Positions 1 through 8,050 of a stretch of 47,697 nt of DNA are shown here, one piece after another. This DNA is from Serratia nevei (lineage in GTDB: Bacteria; Pseudomonadota; Gammaproteobacteria; Enterobacterales; Enterobacteriaceae). The first letter of the stretch is position 1. Each line of letters begins with the position of its first letter. Under the pieces are notes generated by a model. The model was not told the origin of the DNA. It ran no database searches and worked only from the letters and a program-made list of their open reading frames with translations. The DNA lies in the NCBI RefSeq assembly GCF_024160145.1, contig NZ_JAMYWQ010000036.1, positions 1 through 47,697 of the forward strand, in the 5' to 3' direction. Position numbers and translations under genes: made by a program.

Positions 1-42
1 TGTGGTGAAATTGATAATGCCAAGAGCCTGGGAAAGTTCCAT
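1..42 (-). CDS. IS4-family transposase, N-terminal fragment
   Basis: Fourteen codons from ATG at 42-40 run to the window edge and read MELSQALGIINFTT. This matches the N-terminus I recall for IS4-family DDE transposases of enterobacteria; the IS4 protein itself also has a QAL near its start. No catalytic DDE residues are inside the window. No clear Shine-Dalgarno sequence precedes the start; a perfect hairpin sits there instead. Whether the gene is intact cannot be judged. Confidence 0.65.
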   Translation of the reverse strand, partial: MELSQALGIINFTT

Positions 43-45
43 TTT

Positions 46-74
46 AAGGGTCCATGACGATGCCATGGACCCTT
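46..74 (-). promoter_or_regulatory. Hairpin just upstream of the IS transposase start
   Basis: The ten-base arms AAGGGTCCAT (46-55) and ATGGACCCTT (65-74) pair perfectly around a 9-base loop. The structure ends three bases before the transposase ATG. A hairpin here could block translation from transcripts entering from outside, as is known for IS10 and IS50. That role is inferred from position only. Confidence 0.55.
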
Positions 75-106
75 TGTACAGCAACCACAGGATCGGTCAA
101 TTGATC

Positions 107-124
107 CTTAAACGATCGGCATTA
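107..124 (-). repeat. IS4-type terminal inverted repeat
   Basis: The minus-strand sequence TAATGCCGATCGTTTAAG is exactly identical to 47577-47594 on the plus strand. The match continues with few mismatches as far as position 90 (about 31 of 35 bases). Confidence 0.8.
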
Positions 125-157
125 CCCAACCGGGTGGCTTTTGTCTTTCAGCGCCGA

Positions 158-1660
158 TCAGTCCAGCTTGGGATGCTGGTCGATCAGGATCTGCTTTTTC
201 TTTTCCAGCTCGGCGATCTGCGCGTTGATATCCTCGACTTTCTGTTCGATGTTGTCGTAGGTCTCCTGCAGCAGTTCTTTCGCCTCGGTGCGGTCCGAAG
301 CGGCCGGCGTCGCGCCGCGCAGCGGTTTGTTGGCGGTTTCTTTCATGTACAGACCGGTGATAAGACCGATCACCGCCACGACCATCAGATAGTAGGCCGG
401 CATGTACAGGTTGCCGGTCGCCTCTACCAGCCAGGCGGCGGCGGTCGGCGTCGCACCGGCGATCAGCACCGAAATGTTGAACGAAATCGCCAGCGCGCTG
501 TAGCGGATATGCGTCGGGAACATCGCCGGCAGAATCGAGGCCATCACCCCGGTGAAGGCGTTGAGCAGCACCGCCAGCACCAGCAGGCCGACGAAGATCA
601 GGCCAATCACGTTACTGTTGATCAGAATGAAGCACGGGATCGCCAGCGCCAACAGGCCGATGCTGCCGCCGATAATGAACGGCTTACGGCCGATGCGGTC
701 ACTGGTCAGGCCGATCACCGGCTGCACGAACAGCATGCCGATCATGATGGCGATGATGATCAGGACGCCGTGATCTTCCGAGTAGTGCAGGTTATGCGAC
801 AGGTAGCTCGGCATGTAGGTCAGCAGCATGTAATAGGTCACGTTGGTGGAAATCACGATGCCGACGCACACCAGCAGACTTTTCCAGTGTTTGGCCGCGA
901 TCTCTTTGAACGAGGTTTTCGGCGGATTTTCGATGGCGTTGCGATCGTCTTTCTCCATCTTGTCCACATGCTGCTGGAATGCCGGGGTTTCTTCCAGCGC
1001 ATGGCGCAGATAGAGACCGATCAGGCCCAGCGGCGCAGCGATGAAGAACGGAATACGCCAGCCCCAGTCGAGGAAGTTGGCTTCGCCGACGATGCTGGAG
1101 ATCAGTACCACCACGCCTGCCCCCATCACAAAACCGGCGATGGAGCCGAAGTCCAGCCAACTGCCCATAAAGCCGCGCTTGCGGTCCGGCGAGTATTCGG
1201 CGACGAAGATTGCCGCGCCGGAATACTCACCGCCGACGGAGAAGCCCTGCGCCAGCTTGGCCAGCAGCAGCAGGATCGGCGCCCAGATGCCGATCGACGC
1301 ATAGGATGGGATCAGGCCGATACAGAAGGTGCTGACCGCCATGATGATAATGGTGACCGAGAGGACTTTTTGCCGGCCGAACTTATCGCCCATGGCACCG
1401 AAGAACAGACCGCCGAGCGGACGCACCAGGAAGGGCACGGAGAAGGTCGCCAGCGCGGCAATCATTTGTACGCCGGGCGAGGCGCCGGGGAAGAAGACCT
1501 GGCCAAGCGCATAGGCGACAAAGCCGTATACGCCGAAGTCGAACCACTCCATCGCGTTGCCGAGGGCCGCCGCGGTGATCGCCTTCTTGAGTTTGCTGTC
1601 ATCGATGATGGTGATGTCGTTAATGTGCATTGGTTTATGTCGTTTTTTTCTTAACTTCAT
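158..1660 (-). CDS. proP: Proline/glycine betaine transporter ProP
   Basis: ProP is an inner-membrane H+ symporter of the major facilitator superfamily that takes up proline, glycine betaine and ectoine under osmotic stress. The 500-residue protein matches E. coli ProP along its whole length. The shared NAMEWFDFGVYG segment (residues 35-46) opens the first membrane helix, and about 12 membrane segments follow. The cytoplasmic tail (about 455-500, with DNIEQKVEDINAQIAELEKK) is the osmosensing antiparallel coiled coil typical of the long ProP type. The gene is isolated: a 412-base upstream region separates it from the efflux operon, and an IS4-family element begins 33 bases after its stop. That insertion may replace the native terminator, since none is seen between stop and IS end. 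Confidence 0.95.
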   Translation of the reverse strand: MKLRKKRHKPMHINDITIIDDSKLKKAITAAALGNAMEWFDFGVYGFVAYALGQVFFPGASPGVQMIAALATFSVPFLVRPLGGLFFGAMGDKFGRQKVLSVTIIIMAVSTFCIGLIPSYASIGIWAPILLLLAKLAQGFSVGGEYSGAAIFVAEYSPDRKRGFMGSWLDFGSIAGFVMGAGVVVLISSIVGEANFLDWGWRIPFFIAAPLGLIGLYLRHALEETPAFQQHVDKMEKDDRNAIENPPKTSFKEIAAKHWKSLLVCVGIVISTNVTYYMLLTYMPSYLSHNLHYSEDHGVLIIIAIMIGMLFVQPVIGLTSDRIGRKPFIIGGSIGLLALAIPCFILINSNVIGLIFVGLLVLAVLLNAFTGVMASILPAMFPTHIRYSALAISFNISVLIAGATPTAAAWLVEATGNLYMPAYYLMVVAVIGLITGLYMKETANKPLRGATPAASDRTEAKELLQETYDNIEQKVEDINAQIAELEKKKQILIDQHPKLD

Positions 1661-2072
1661 ATAATCATCCCTTAATGAATTATTCGTCGTTTGTGAAAGC
1701 GTAATCTCCGTTCACTGTTGTTTTCGAGTTATCAAATCGGCTAATCGAATCGCGGTTCAAGACGATTCATTATCCACATTAAAACTGCGGTGTGGATCAC
1801 AAAATAACGTCATTCATGCCGAGGTTATGTCATTTAGGTGACTAATTATTTTGCATCTATAGCTTAACGTTATATCTTGCGACGATCAAATTCAGCAGTT
1901 TAACTTAAGTTTTTGCACTAATTTGGTGCGAGAATGGTCTGATAATTGCGCAATTTGGCGATTTTTCGTCTGATGGGCGATGCTTAAAGTATAGAGAGCG
2001 CGGGGGATAAAACAGGAAAAACTGATGTGTTTTCGGCAAAAAAGCGCCTGGCCAGATGGCCAGGCCACCGGG
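1661..2072. other. Intergenic region upstream of proP
   Basis: These 412 bases are AT-rich compared with their surroundings and hold no convincing gene. They should carry the proP promoter(s). At 1786-1801 a TGCGG-N6-TCACA pattern has one good half of a CRP site; E. coli proP P1 is repressed by CRP, but I rate this site weak. The part next to 2072 holds the terminator of the efflux operon. Confidence 0.5.
2038..2065 (-). terminator. Rho-independent terminator of the macA-macB-OMF operon
   Basis: On the minus strand the perfect 8-base stem GCCTGGCC/GGCCAGGC (2046-2065, ATCT loop) is followed by a run of T (complement of 2038-2043). It lies 8 bases after the stop of the outer membrane factor gene. 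Confidence 0.85.
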
Positions 2073-3440
2073 TTATGGCACTGACGAACCGCCGAATTCC
2101 AGGTAGATTTTCGCCAGATTTTGGTACTGCGCGAAGCGGTTTTCGTCCACGGCCAGTTCCGCCTGACGGCGTTGCTCCTGAGCGTTTAGCCAGTCGGTAA
2201 TGGTGACGGCGCCCTGCCGATATCGCACCTCGTTCAGCCGTTCCGATTTGCGCGCCAGCGCCAGCGAGGCCTGCAATTGCGTCTCCTGCGCCGACAGCTG
2301 CGCACGCAGCGACAGGGCGTTGTTCACATCGCCCATCGCCTTGTACAGCGCCTGTCTGAATTCCAGCACTTGCTGTTCGTAGTCATTGCGGGCGATCTTG
2401 ATATCCACGCCCATTTGCCGCCATTGCAGGAACGGCAACGTCAGGCCCGCCCCGAGGCTGCCTGTCGGATTGCGCAGGAACTCCAGCAGCGCACTGCTGC
2501 TGGCGCCCAGCGAGCCGGTCAGGCTGAACGCGGGATAGTATTGCAGGCGTTTTTCGTCGACGTTGGCCAGGGCGGCGCGCAACCGTAGCTCTTTGGCGCT
2601 GAGATCCGGGCGACGGCTCAAGACGCTGGCGGGAATGCCGGTGTTGATCTGCGGCATCGCCGTTGTCGGCAGGCGCGCGGGTGCGAACGTGGCCTGCCCG
2701 GCAGGAGCGCCCAACAACACCGCCTGCTCGTTCAGGGCCTGTTGGTGTTCGTGTTGCAACGCCAGCAGCCGGCTTTGCTGCGTCAGCACGTTTTGTTCCG
2801 CGTTGACCACGTCCAGCGCCGAGATGCTGCCGGCGCGGTAGCGGGCGTTGGCCAGCCGCAGCGTCTGTTGGGCATAGGTAATGCTCGCCTGGCTGACACC
2901 GATCTGCTGATTGAGGAAGCCGATGCGCCAGTAATTGGTGGCGGCGTTGGCCAGCAGCGTCAGGCGCACCGCCTGCAAATCCTGCTCGGAGGCTTGGCTG
3001 GCCCACTCGGCGGCGTCGCGCTGGCGCGCCAATTTGCCCCACAGATCGACTTCATAGCTCGTCGAGAGAGACGCACCGCTGGTTTTATTCCATGCGGAGG
3101 ATTCCGACAGCGGGCGATTGATGCCGCTGTTCAACGAGGCGTTGACGTCGGGCGCGGTGCTGATGCCGACGCGTTCAGCCTCGAGGCGCGCGCGGTAGAC
3201 ACGCAGCGCGGCGACGGCCAGATCGTTGTTGCTTGCCATCACCTGTTGCAGCCAGCGATCGAGCTTGGGATCGTGGAAATCGCGCCAATCGAATGGTGTC
3301 GGCGCGGCGTTGGTGGCCGCATGCTGCCAGCTCGTTGGGTAAGTGACCTGCGGCGCGCGGTAGTCGCTTTTCAGGGCGTTGCCGCAGCCGGCGGTGAGCA
3401 GGGCGGCGAGACTTAACGCCAGGGGAGATAAAATTTTCAT
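2073..3440 (-). CDS. Outer membrane efflux lipoprotein, NodT/OprM type
   Basis: This is the outer-membrane channel of a tripartite efflux pump. The 455-residue protein starts with a lipoprotein signal (hydrophobic stretch, LTAGC lipobox, Cys19), so the mature N-terminus should be acylated. Two TolC-type repeats rich in Ala, Gln and Leu follow, with motifs such as SYEVDLWGKLARQRDA and RRPDLSAKELRLRAALANV that are typical of the NodT/RND outer membrane lipoprotein family. It lies 3 bases after macB in a macA-macB-OMF operon. E. coli MacAB instead borrows TolC. The nearest family parallel is PvdR-PvdT-OpmQ of Pseudomonas. The substrate is unknown. Confidence 0.9.
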   Translation of the reverse strand: MKILSPLALSLAALLTAGCGNALKSDYRAPQVTYPTSWQHAATNAAPTPFDWRDFHDPKLDRWLQQVMASNNDLAVAALRVYRARLEAERVGISTAPDVNASLNSGINRPLSESSAWNKTSGASLSTSYEVDLWGKLARQRDAAEWASQASEQDLQAVRLTLLANAATNYWRIGFLNQQIGVSQASITYAQQTLRLANARYRAGSISALDVVNAEQNVLTQQSRLLALQHEHQQALNEQAVLLGAPAGQATFAPARLPTTAMPQINTGIPASVLSRRPDLSAKELRLRAALANVDEKRLQYYPAFSLTGSLGASSSALLEFLRNPTGSLGAGLTLPFLQWRQMGVDIKIARNDYEQQVLEFRQALYKAMGDVNNALSLRAQLSAQETQLQASLALARKSERLNEVRYRQGAVTITDWLNAQEQRRQAELAVDENRFAQYQNLAKIYLEFGGSSVP

Positions 3441-3443
3441 GGG

Positions 3444-5381
3444 TTACTCGCTGGCCAATGAAACGACCGGATCCATCCTTGCCGCTTTGCGGGCGGGGAG
3501 ATAACCGAAGATCATGCCGATTAAGGTTGAACAGAAAAACGCCGTCGCGGCGGCTTGCCAGGAATAGATGGCGGTGAACATGCCGCCCGCCAGCGAGGTG
3601 AACAGCGAGCCGGCGGCGAACGACAGCGCGATGCCCAAGACGCCGCCGATCAGACAGACCAGCACCGCCTCTATCATAAATTGTTGCATGATATCGCTGC
3701 GCCGTGCGCCGACCGCCATGCGCACGCCGATCTCGTGGGTGCGCTCGGTCACCGAGACCAGCATGATGTTCATCACGCCCAGGCTGCCGATCACCAGCGA
3801 GATCGAGGCCACCATCAGGATCAGCAAACTGAGCGTCATCGAGGTGCGCTCGATCGATTTACGGAACTGATCGCGGTTGAAGGTCATGAAATCCTTCACC
3901 CCGTGGCGCTGGGTCAGCAGTTGTGTGATGGCGCTGACGGCGGCTTCGCTGGCGACGTCATCCTTCAACCGCACGGTGATGCCGCTGAGCGTAGTCTTGC
4001 CCACCATGCGGTACATCACCGTGCTGTAGGGCATCCAGACGCTGATGCGGTTGGGCGCATAGTTGCGTTCGCTTTTGGCGACGCCGACCACCCGTGCCGG
4101 CACCGAGCCGAGAAATACGATCTGGCCGAGCGGTTCGACGCCGAAATCGCCGAACAGCGCCTGGCGCGCGTTGTCGTCGATGATCACTTCCTGCAGCGCG
4201 TTGCGATCGTCGCGGAAGGTGGCGCCTTGCACCAGCGTGATGCCGTTGACGCGGAAATAATCGCGCCCGACGCCGGTGATTGACGCGGTGGCGGATTTGC
4301 TGCGAAAACGGATGCTGTCGGACGCGCTGACCTCCGGGCTGACGCTGTCGACGAAGCTTTGCTGCGCCAATGCGTCGGCGTCGGCCGGCAGCAGGGTGCG
4401 GATGCTGTCGATGGCATCGTCGAAGAAGTCACGCCCTGGATAGATGCTCACCACGTTGGTGCCGAGCCCCTTGATATTCTCCAGCGTGCGCTGCTTGGCG
4501 CCTTCGCCCAGTGCCACCACCGTAACCACGGCGGCGATGCCGAAGATAATACCGGTCATGGTCAGCGCGGTGCGCAGGCGATGGGCGTTCATCGCCTTCA
4601 GCGCCATGTGCAGCGATTCACGGGTGCGGTCGATCAGGCTTTGCCAGCCGCTTTGCCGGCTGCGGTTCGGCGGCGGCAGCGCTGCGGCGGGTGCCGATTG
4701 GCGGCCGCTGTCAGCGATGATCTCGCCGTCCCGCAGCTCGATGATGCGCTGCGCATGCTGCGCCACGTTCATATCGTGGGTGACGATCACCACGGTGTGG
4801 CCGCGCTGATTCAGCTCGCTGAGGATCGCCAGCACTTCCTGGCCGGATTGGGTGTCCAGCGCGCCGGTCGGTTCGTCCGCCAGGATAATTTCGCCGCCGT
4901 TGATCAGCGAGCGCGCGATGCTGACGCGCTGCTGCTGGCCGCCGGAAAGCTGCCCGGGCTTGTGGTCTTCGCGTCCCTCCAGGCCCAACCGCGCCAGCAG
5001 TTGCGCCGCCCGCTGCCGCCGCCGATCGCGCCGGGCGTTGGCGTAGATGGCCGGAATTTCAACGTTGCCCAGCGCGCTGAGATCGGGCATCAGGTGATAA
5101 CGCTGGAAGATAAAGCCGATATGCTCGCGGCGCAGGCGGGCCAGTTCGTCCGGTGACAGGTGGGCGGCGTTCTGGCCGCTGATGTAGTAGTCGCCGCGAT
5201 CCGGCACGTCGAGACAGCCCATGATGTTCATCAGCGTCGATTTGCCGGAGCCGGAGGCGCCGATGATCGCCACCAGCTCGCCGGCGGCGATGGTCAAATC
5301 GATGTCTTTCAACACTGTCAGCGCCTGACCGCCGTTGGTGTAGGTCCGGCTGATGCCTTTTAGCTCGATGATCGCGTTCAC
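3444..5381 (-). CDS. macB: MacB-type ABC efflux permease/ATPase
   Basis: This is an inner-membrane ABC exporter half of a MacAB-type pump. The ATPase domain is N-terminal, with Walker [10 protein letters not shown] (41-49), signature LSGGQQQR (145-152) and Walker B ILADEP (166-171). One membrane helix follows at about 270-290, then a large periplasmic domain, and three C-terminal helices (from about 520) of the FtsX/MacB permease type. At 645 residues it is close to E. coli MacB (648). Its ATG overlaps the macA stop in an ATGA, so the two are probably translationally coupled. MacB drives export of macrolides, peptides and siderophores from the periplasm by mechanotransmission. The actual substrate here is not shown by sequence. 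Confidence 0.92.
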   Translation of the reverse strand: MNAIIELKGISRTYTNGGQALTVLKDIDLTIAAGELVAIIGASGSGKSTLMNIMGCLDVPDRGDYYISGQNAAHLSPDELARLRREHIGFIFQRYHLMPDLSALGNVEIPAIYANARRDRRRQRAAQLLARLGLEGREDHKPGQLSGGQQQRVSIARSLINGGEIILADEPTGALDTQSGQEVLAILSELNQRGHTVVIVTHDMNVAQHAQRIIELRDGEIIADSGRQSAPAAALPPPNRSRQSGWQSLIDRTRESLHMALKAMNAHRLRTALTMTGIIFGIAAVVTVVALGEGAKQRTLENIKGLGTNVVSIYPGRDFFDDAIDSIRTLLPADADALAQQSFVDSVSPEVSASDSIRFRSKSATASITGVGRDYFRVNGITLVQGATFRDDRNALQEVIIDDNARQALFGDFGVEPLGQIVFLGSVPARVVGVAKSERNYAPNRISVWMPYSTVMYRMVGKTTLSGITVRLKDDVASEAAVSAITQLLTQRHGVKDFMTFNRDQFRKSIERTSMTLSLLILMVASISLVIGSLGVMNIMLVSVTERTHEIGVRMAVGARRSDIMQQFMIEAVLVCLIGGVLGIALSFAAGSLFTSLAGGMFTAIYSWQAAATAFFCSTLIGMIFGYLPARKAARMDPVVSLASE

Positions 5382-6568
5382 AGGAAAATGCCATCCTCAG
5401 CCGATTTGGCGGCGGGCTGCGACAGCACCACGGTTTCACCGGCTTTCAGGCCGCTGAGGATCTGAATGTCGACATTGTTGGTGATGCCGGTGGTCACCTC
5501 GCGCGTTTCCAGCCGCTGGCCCTGGGTCAGCACCTGCACCTGCTGCACTTTCCCGTCGGTTTTATGCACCGCCTGGATCGGCACCAGCAGGGCGTTTTTC
5601 GCTTCGCCGAGCAGCAAGGAAACCTGCGCGGTCATGGCGATGCGCAGGCGGTTTTCCGGGTTGGGCACGTCGAGCAGCGCGTTGTAATAGACCGACGCGT
5701 TCGAGGTGCCGGAGCCGGACGCGGAGCTGGTGCCGGCGAGCGAGTCGTCTTTCATTACCGATTCCGGCGCCAGTTCGATGGTGCGCAGCGTGGCGTCGTA
5801 GCGTTTATCCGGATCGGAGAAAATGGTGAAGTAAGCCTTTTGCCCTGGAGAGATGCGGGTGATGTCAGCTTCAGAGATCTGCGCCTTAATGGTCATCATA
5901 TCCAGCCGCGCCAGCTTGACGATAGTCGGCGCACTTTGGGTGGAGTTGACCGTTTGCCCCTGTTGCGTGACCACGGCGATGACGATGCCGTCCATCGGCG
6001 CGACCACGCGGGTATACCCCAGATCGATCTTTTTCTTGTCGACTTCAATCTGCGCCTGCACCAGGCGCGCATTGAGCGAAAGCAGTTCGGCGCGGGTGGT
6101 GGCGAGCGTGGCCTCGGCGGTTTCGAAGTCTTCACGCGAGCTGGCTTCGTCGTTCAGCATGCGCCGCTGACGTTTGAAACGCGACTCGGCCTGCTTCAGC
6201 TGTGCCTGCTTGGCCTGCAGTTCGGCCTTGATGACGTTCAGCGCCGCCTCGGCGTTGCGCAGGTCGTTGCGCTGTTGCAGATCGTCGATGTCGGCGATCG
6301 GCTGCCCTTTGGTGACGCGATCGCCCAGTTTGACCTTCAGCGATTTGACTTCGCCGGAGACCCGCGCGCCGACGTTAACGCGTTCGACGGCATCCAGTCG
6401 CCCGGTGGCCAGCACGGCGTTCTCGATATCGCCCAGGCGGGCCGGCGCGGTAACGTAATCCTGCTGCGGCGGGCGTTGCCAGTAGAGGGCCAGCGCGATG
6501 GCGGCGGCGATGAAAATGATGACGGCGATCAGCGCCAGACGGCGGGGTGTGAGTTTCAGTGATGACAT
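5378..6568 (-). CDS. macA: MacA-type periplasmic adaptor of the efflux pump
   Basis: This is the membrane fusion protein linking MacB to the outer-membrane channel. An N-terminal membrane anchor (about residues 11-29) is followed by barrel-sandwich, alpha-hairpin (coiled coil, about 90-185) and beta-barrel domains. GARVSGEVKSLKVKLGD is the lipoyl-like half-motif and VVAPMDGIVIAV the second half. I chose MSSLKLTPRR as the start (396 aa). An in-frame ATG at 6583 would add five residues (MENLG), and neither start has an ideal Shine-Dalgarno sequence. It is the first gene of the operon. A cluster of inverted and direct repeats upstream (6609-6693) may hold operators. Confidence 0.9.
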   Translation of the reverse strand: MSSLKLTPRRLALIAVIIFIAAAIALALYWQRPPQQDYVTAPARLGDIENAVLATGRLDAVERVNVGARVSGEVKSLKVKLGDRVTKGQPIADIDDLQQRNDLRNAEAALNVIKAELQAKQAQLKQAESRFKRQRRMLNDEASSREDFETAEATLATTRAELLSLNARLVQAQIEVDKKKIDLGYTRVVAPMDGIVIAVVTQQGQTVNSTQSAPTIVKLARLDMMTIKAQISEADITRISPGQKAYFTIFSDPDKRYDATLRTIELAPESVMKDDSLAGTSSASGSGTSNASVYYNALLDVPNPENRLRIAMTAQVSLLLGEAKNALLVPIQAVHKTDGKVQQVQVLTQGQRLETREVTTGITNNVDIQILSGLKAGETVVLSQPAAKSAEDGIFL

Positions 6569-6608
6569 GCCCAGGTTTTCCATAACGATAAAAGCGGCGG
6601 TTCCAGTC

Positions 6609-6693
6609 TGCCATCATGGCAGCGCCAGCCTGAACTGGCGCTAAACGTGAGGCGCTTTCCCGCTGGAAAGGGGATAGTAAAGGCTTTCCCGCT
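6609..6693. promoter_or_regulatory. Cluster of inverted and direct repeats between macA and cho
   Basis: Three elements are visible: TGCCAT-C-ATGGCA (6609-6621), an 8-base inverted repeat AGCGCCAG/CTGGCGCT with a 6-base loop (6621-6642), and an 11-base direct repeat GCTTTCCCGCT at 6654-6664 and 6683-6693. They lie 40-125 bases upstream of macA and before cho. They could be regulator sites; no regulator is assigned. Confidence 0.35.
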
Positions 6694-6749
6694 AAAGATC
6701 ACGGTGAGTTATTATCCGCCGGGTGGGCAACCGGCTGCGCGGTACGCTA

Positions 6750-6769
6750 TACTGGCTAAAAAACCAGTA
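6750..6769 (+). promoter_or_regulatory. LexA (SOS) box of cho
   Basis: TACTGGCTAAAAAACCAGTA contains CTG-N10-CAG and is palindromic in its outer seven bases. It sits 31-50 bases before the cho start. E. coli cho is a LexA-regulated SOS gene, so site and gene agree. Confidence 0.85.
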
Positions 6770-6799
6770 TTCATTTATCAGCAGGATAACGCCGTCGCC

Positions 6800-7648
6800 A
6801 TGATGCCAAACCGCCTCGAGCCGGAACTCGACCTTTACCAATACCCGGAGCACCTGCGCGCCTGCCTGGCGCCGTTGCCCAAAGGGCCGGGCGTCTATGT
6901 GTTTCACGGCCAGAGCGAAAGCCTGCCGCTTTACATCGGTAAAAGCGTCAACGTACGCAGCCGGGTAATGGCGCATTTCCGCGCGCAGGACGAGGCTAAG
7001 ATGCTGCGGCAAACCCGGCATATCAGCTTTATCGAGACTGCGGGCGAGTTGGGGGCACTGCTGCTGGAGGCGCAGTTGATCAAGCAACAACAGCCGCTGT
7101 TCAACAAACGCCTGCGGCGATCGAAACAGCTGTGCGCGCTGCGTCTGCAGGCGGACACGGTGACGATTGCCCACGCCAGGGAGATCGATTTCGCCGTCAC
7201 GCCCCACCTTTATGGGCTGTTTGCCAATCGCCATGCCGCGCTGGAAAAGCTGCGCGCTATCGCCGACGAGCATCGTTTATGTTACGGCAAGCTGGGGATC
7301 GACAAGCTGCCCGCCGGGCGCGCCTGCTTCCGCTACAGCCTGCGCAAGTGCGCCGGCGCCTGCTGCGGCATGGAGCCGGCGCAGGAACATGCGCGGCGGC
7401 TCGGCGCGGCGCTTGAGCAGCTGCGTATTGCCTGTTGGCCGTTTGCCGGGCGAGTGGCATTGGAAGAACAGGGCGAGACGTTGCGTCAGTACCATGTGAT
7501 ACACAATTGGTTTTATCTGGGCTCGGTCAGCAGCCTGGCGCAGGCGCAGCGGCTGCAGAGCGCGGCCAGTCATTTCGACAGCGATGGCTACAAGATTTTG
7601 TGCAAGCCGCTCATCGCCGGCGATTACCGGATTATTGAGCTGCCGTAA
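6800..7648 (+). CDS. cho: Excinuclease Cho (UvrC homologue)
   Basis: Cho makes the 3' incision at bulky DNA lesions after UvrAB loading, as an SOS-induced backup of UvrC. The GIY-YIG nuclease motif is split over GVYVFHG (31-37) and LYIGKS (44-49). The conserved EAQLIKQQQPLFNKRLRR segment follows, then a Cys-rich part (RACFRYSLRKCAGACCG). The C-terminal half of UvrC is absent, as expected for Cho. I start at ATG 6800 (282 aa) from alignment with E. coli Cho (295 aa); ATG 6803 is equally possible. A longer in-frame start at 6647 lies upstream of the LexA box and is rejected. The promoter is covered by that LexA box. Confidence 0.92.
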   Translation: MMPNRLEPELDLYQYPEHLRACLAPLPKGPGVYVFHGQSESLPLYIGKSVNVRSRVMAHFRAQDEAKMLRQTRHISFIETAGELGALLLEAQLIKQQQPLFNKRLRRSKQLCALRLQADTVTIAHAREIDFAVTPHLYGLFANRHAALEKLRAIADEHRLCYGKLGIDKLPAGRACFRYSLRKCAGACCGMEPAQEHARRLGAALEQLRIACWPFAGRVALEEQGETLRQYHVIHNWFYLGSVSSLAQAQRLQSAASHFDSDGYKILCKPLIAGDYRIIELP

Positions 7649-7711
7649 TGCCATAACGCTGGCGATAGCCTAAGACTTATCTGTAAATTCAGGGTATTAT
7701 GCTGAAAAAGC

Positions 7712-7739
7712 TTGAGTCCATAATGTTGTTGTGGATAAT
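7712..7739 (+). promoter_or_regulatory. Stable-RNA-type promoter ahead of the tRNA-like gene
   Basis: TTGAGT (7712-7717) and GATAAT (7734-7739) are separated by 16 bases. They are followed by the GC-rich discriminator GGCGCCCC, the hallmark of stringently controlled rRNA and tRNA promoters. The expected start lies near 7746, about 15 bases before the tRNA-like 5' end. Confidence 0.5.
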
Positions 7740-7760
7740 GGCGCCCCGAAGCGAAGGAAC

Positions 7761-7857
7761 GCGCTATTAACTCAGTTGGCAGAGTGATTGGTTTTATAAT
7801 GGCTTGTTTTGGCTTGAAAATTGATAGACGCGGGTTCGAGTCCTGCATAGCGCGCCA
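7761..7857 (+). tRNA. tRNA-like gene with enlarged anticodon region
   Basis: Seven perfect acceptor pairs join GCGCTAT (7761-7767) to ATAGCGC (7847-7853), with discriminator G and encoded CCA (7855-7857). The D arm is canonical: ACTC/GAGT stem and AGTTGGCA loop (7770-7785). The T arm is canonical: GCGGG, TTCGAGT, CCTGC (7830-7846). Between them lie 43 bases (7787-7829) instead of the usual 22 or so. No ordinary 5-pair/7-loop anticodon arm forms. The best fold is ATTGGTTTT (7787-7795) with AAAATTGAT (7817-7825), including three wobble pairs, around a 21-base loop, leaving a 4-base variable loop AGAC. The loop carries the 7-base direct repeat TGGCTTG (7800-7806, 7810-7816). A TTGAAAA stretch resembling the tRNA-Phe anticodon loop is also present. 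It may be a pseudo-tRNA, a tRNA with an insertion, or a tRNA-like RNA. The amino acid identity is undetermined. Confidence 0.5.
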
Positions 7858-8050
7858 GCTTTCTTCCCTTCATCTCACCGCGTCACCGCGCTTATCGTAA
7901 AGCGCACCCAGGTTGATTTGCACTATCGGCTCCTCGTTGGGATTTTCGGGTGTGCTTTACCGTAACCGCTGGCTTTCCTTCCTCTTTCTCTTTCGATCCT
8001 TTGCTAAACTGTAAGCAGGCAGGTTTGCTGCCCGGCAACAGGAGGTCGAT

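Larger units (their letters stand above)
1..124 (-). mobile_element. Left end of an IS4-family insertion sequence (partial)
   Basis: Read on the minus strand from 124 downwards, this starts with the 18-base end TAATGCCGATCGTTTAAG, which differs at only two or three positions from the terminal inverted repeat I recall for IS4. A second similar block ending CGATCC, a hairpin and a transposase start follow. The same 18 bases recur at 47577-47594 with the same internal layout. The element begins 33 bases past the proP stop and runs off the window, so its length, right end and target duplication cannot be seen. The family call rests on the terminal repeat and on the transposase N-terminus. Confidence 0.8.

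Noticed and set aside
2-1654. 550-codon plus-strand frame over proP
   Set aside because: Shadow of proP on a GC-rich strand; composition is His/Arg/Gln/Asp-rich with no domain.
6647-6799. 51-codon N-terminal extension of cho
   Set aside because: It would start upstream of the LexA box and has no counterpart in E. coli Cho.
7787-7803. Ordinary anticodon arm with a UUA (stop-reading) anticodon in the tRNA-like gene
   Set aside because: The required 5-base stem does not pair, and position 37 would be U; there is no support for a suppressor function.
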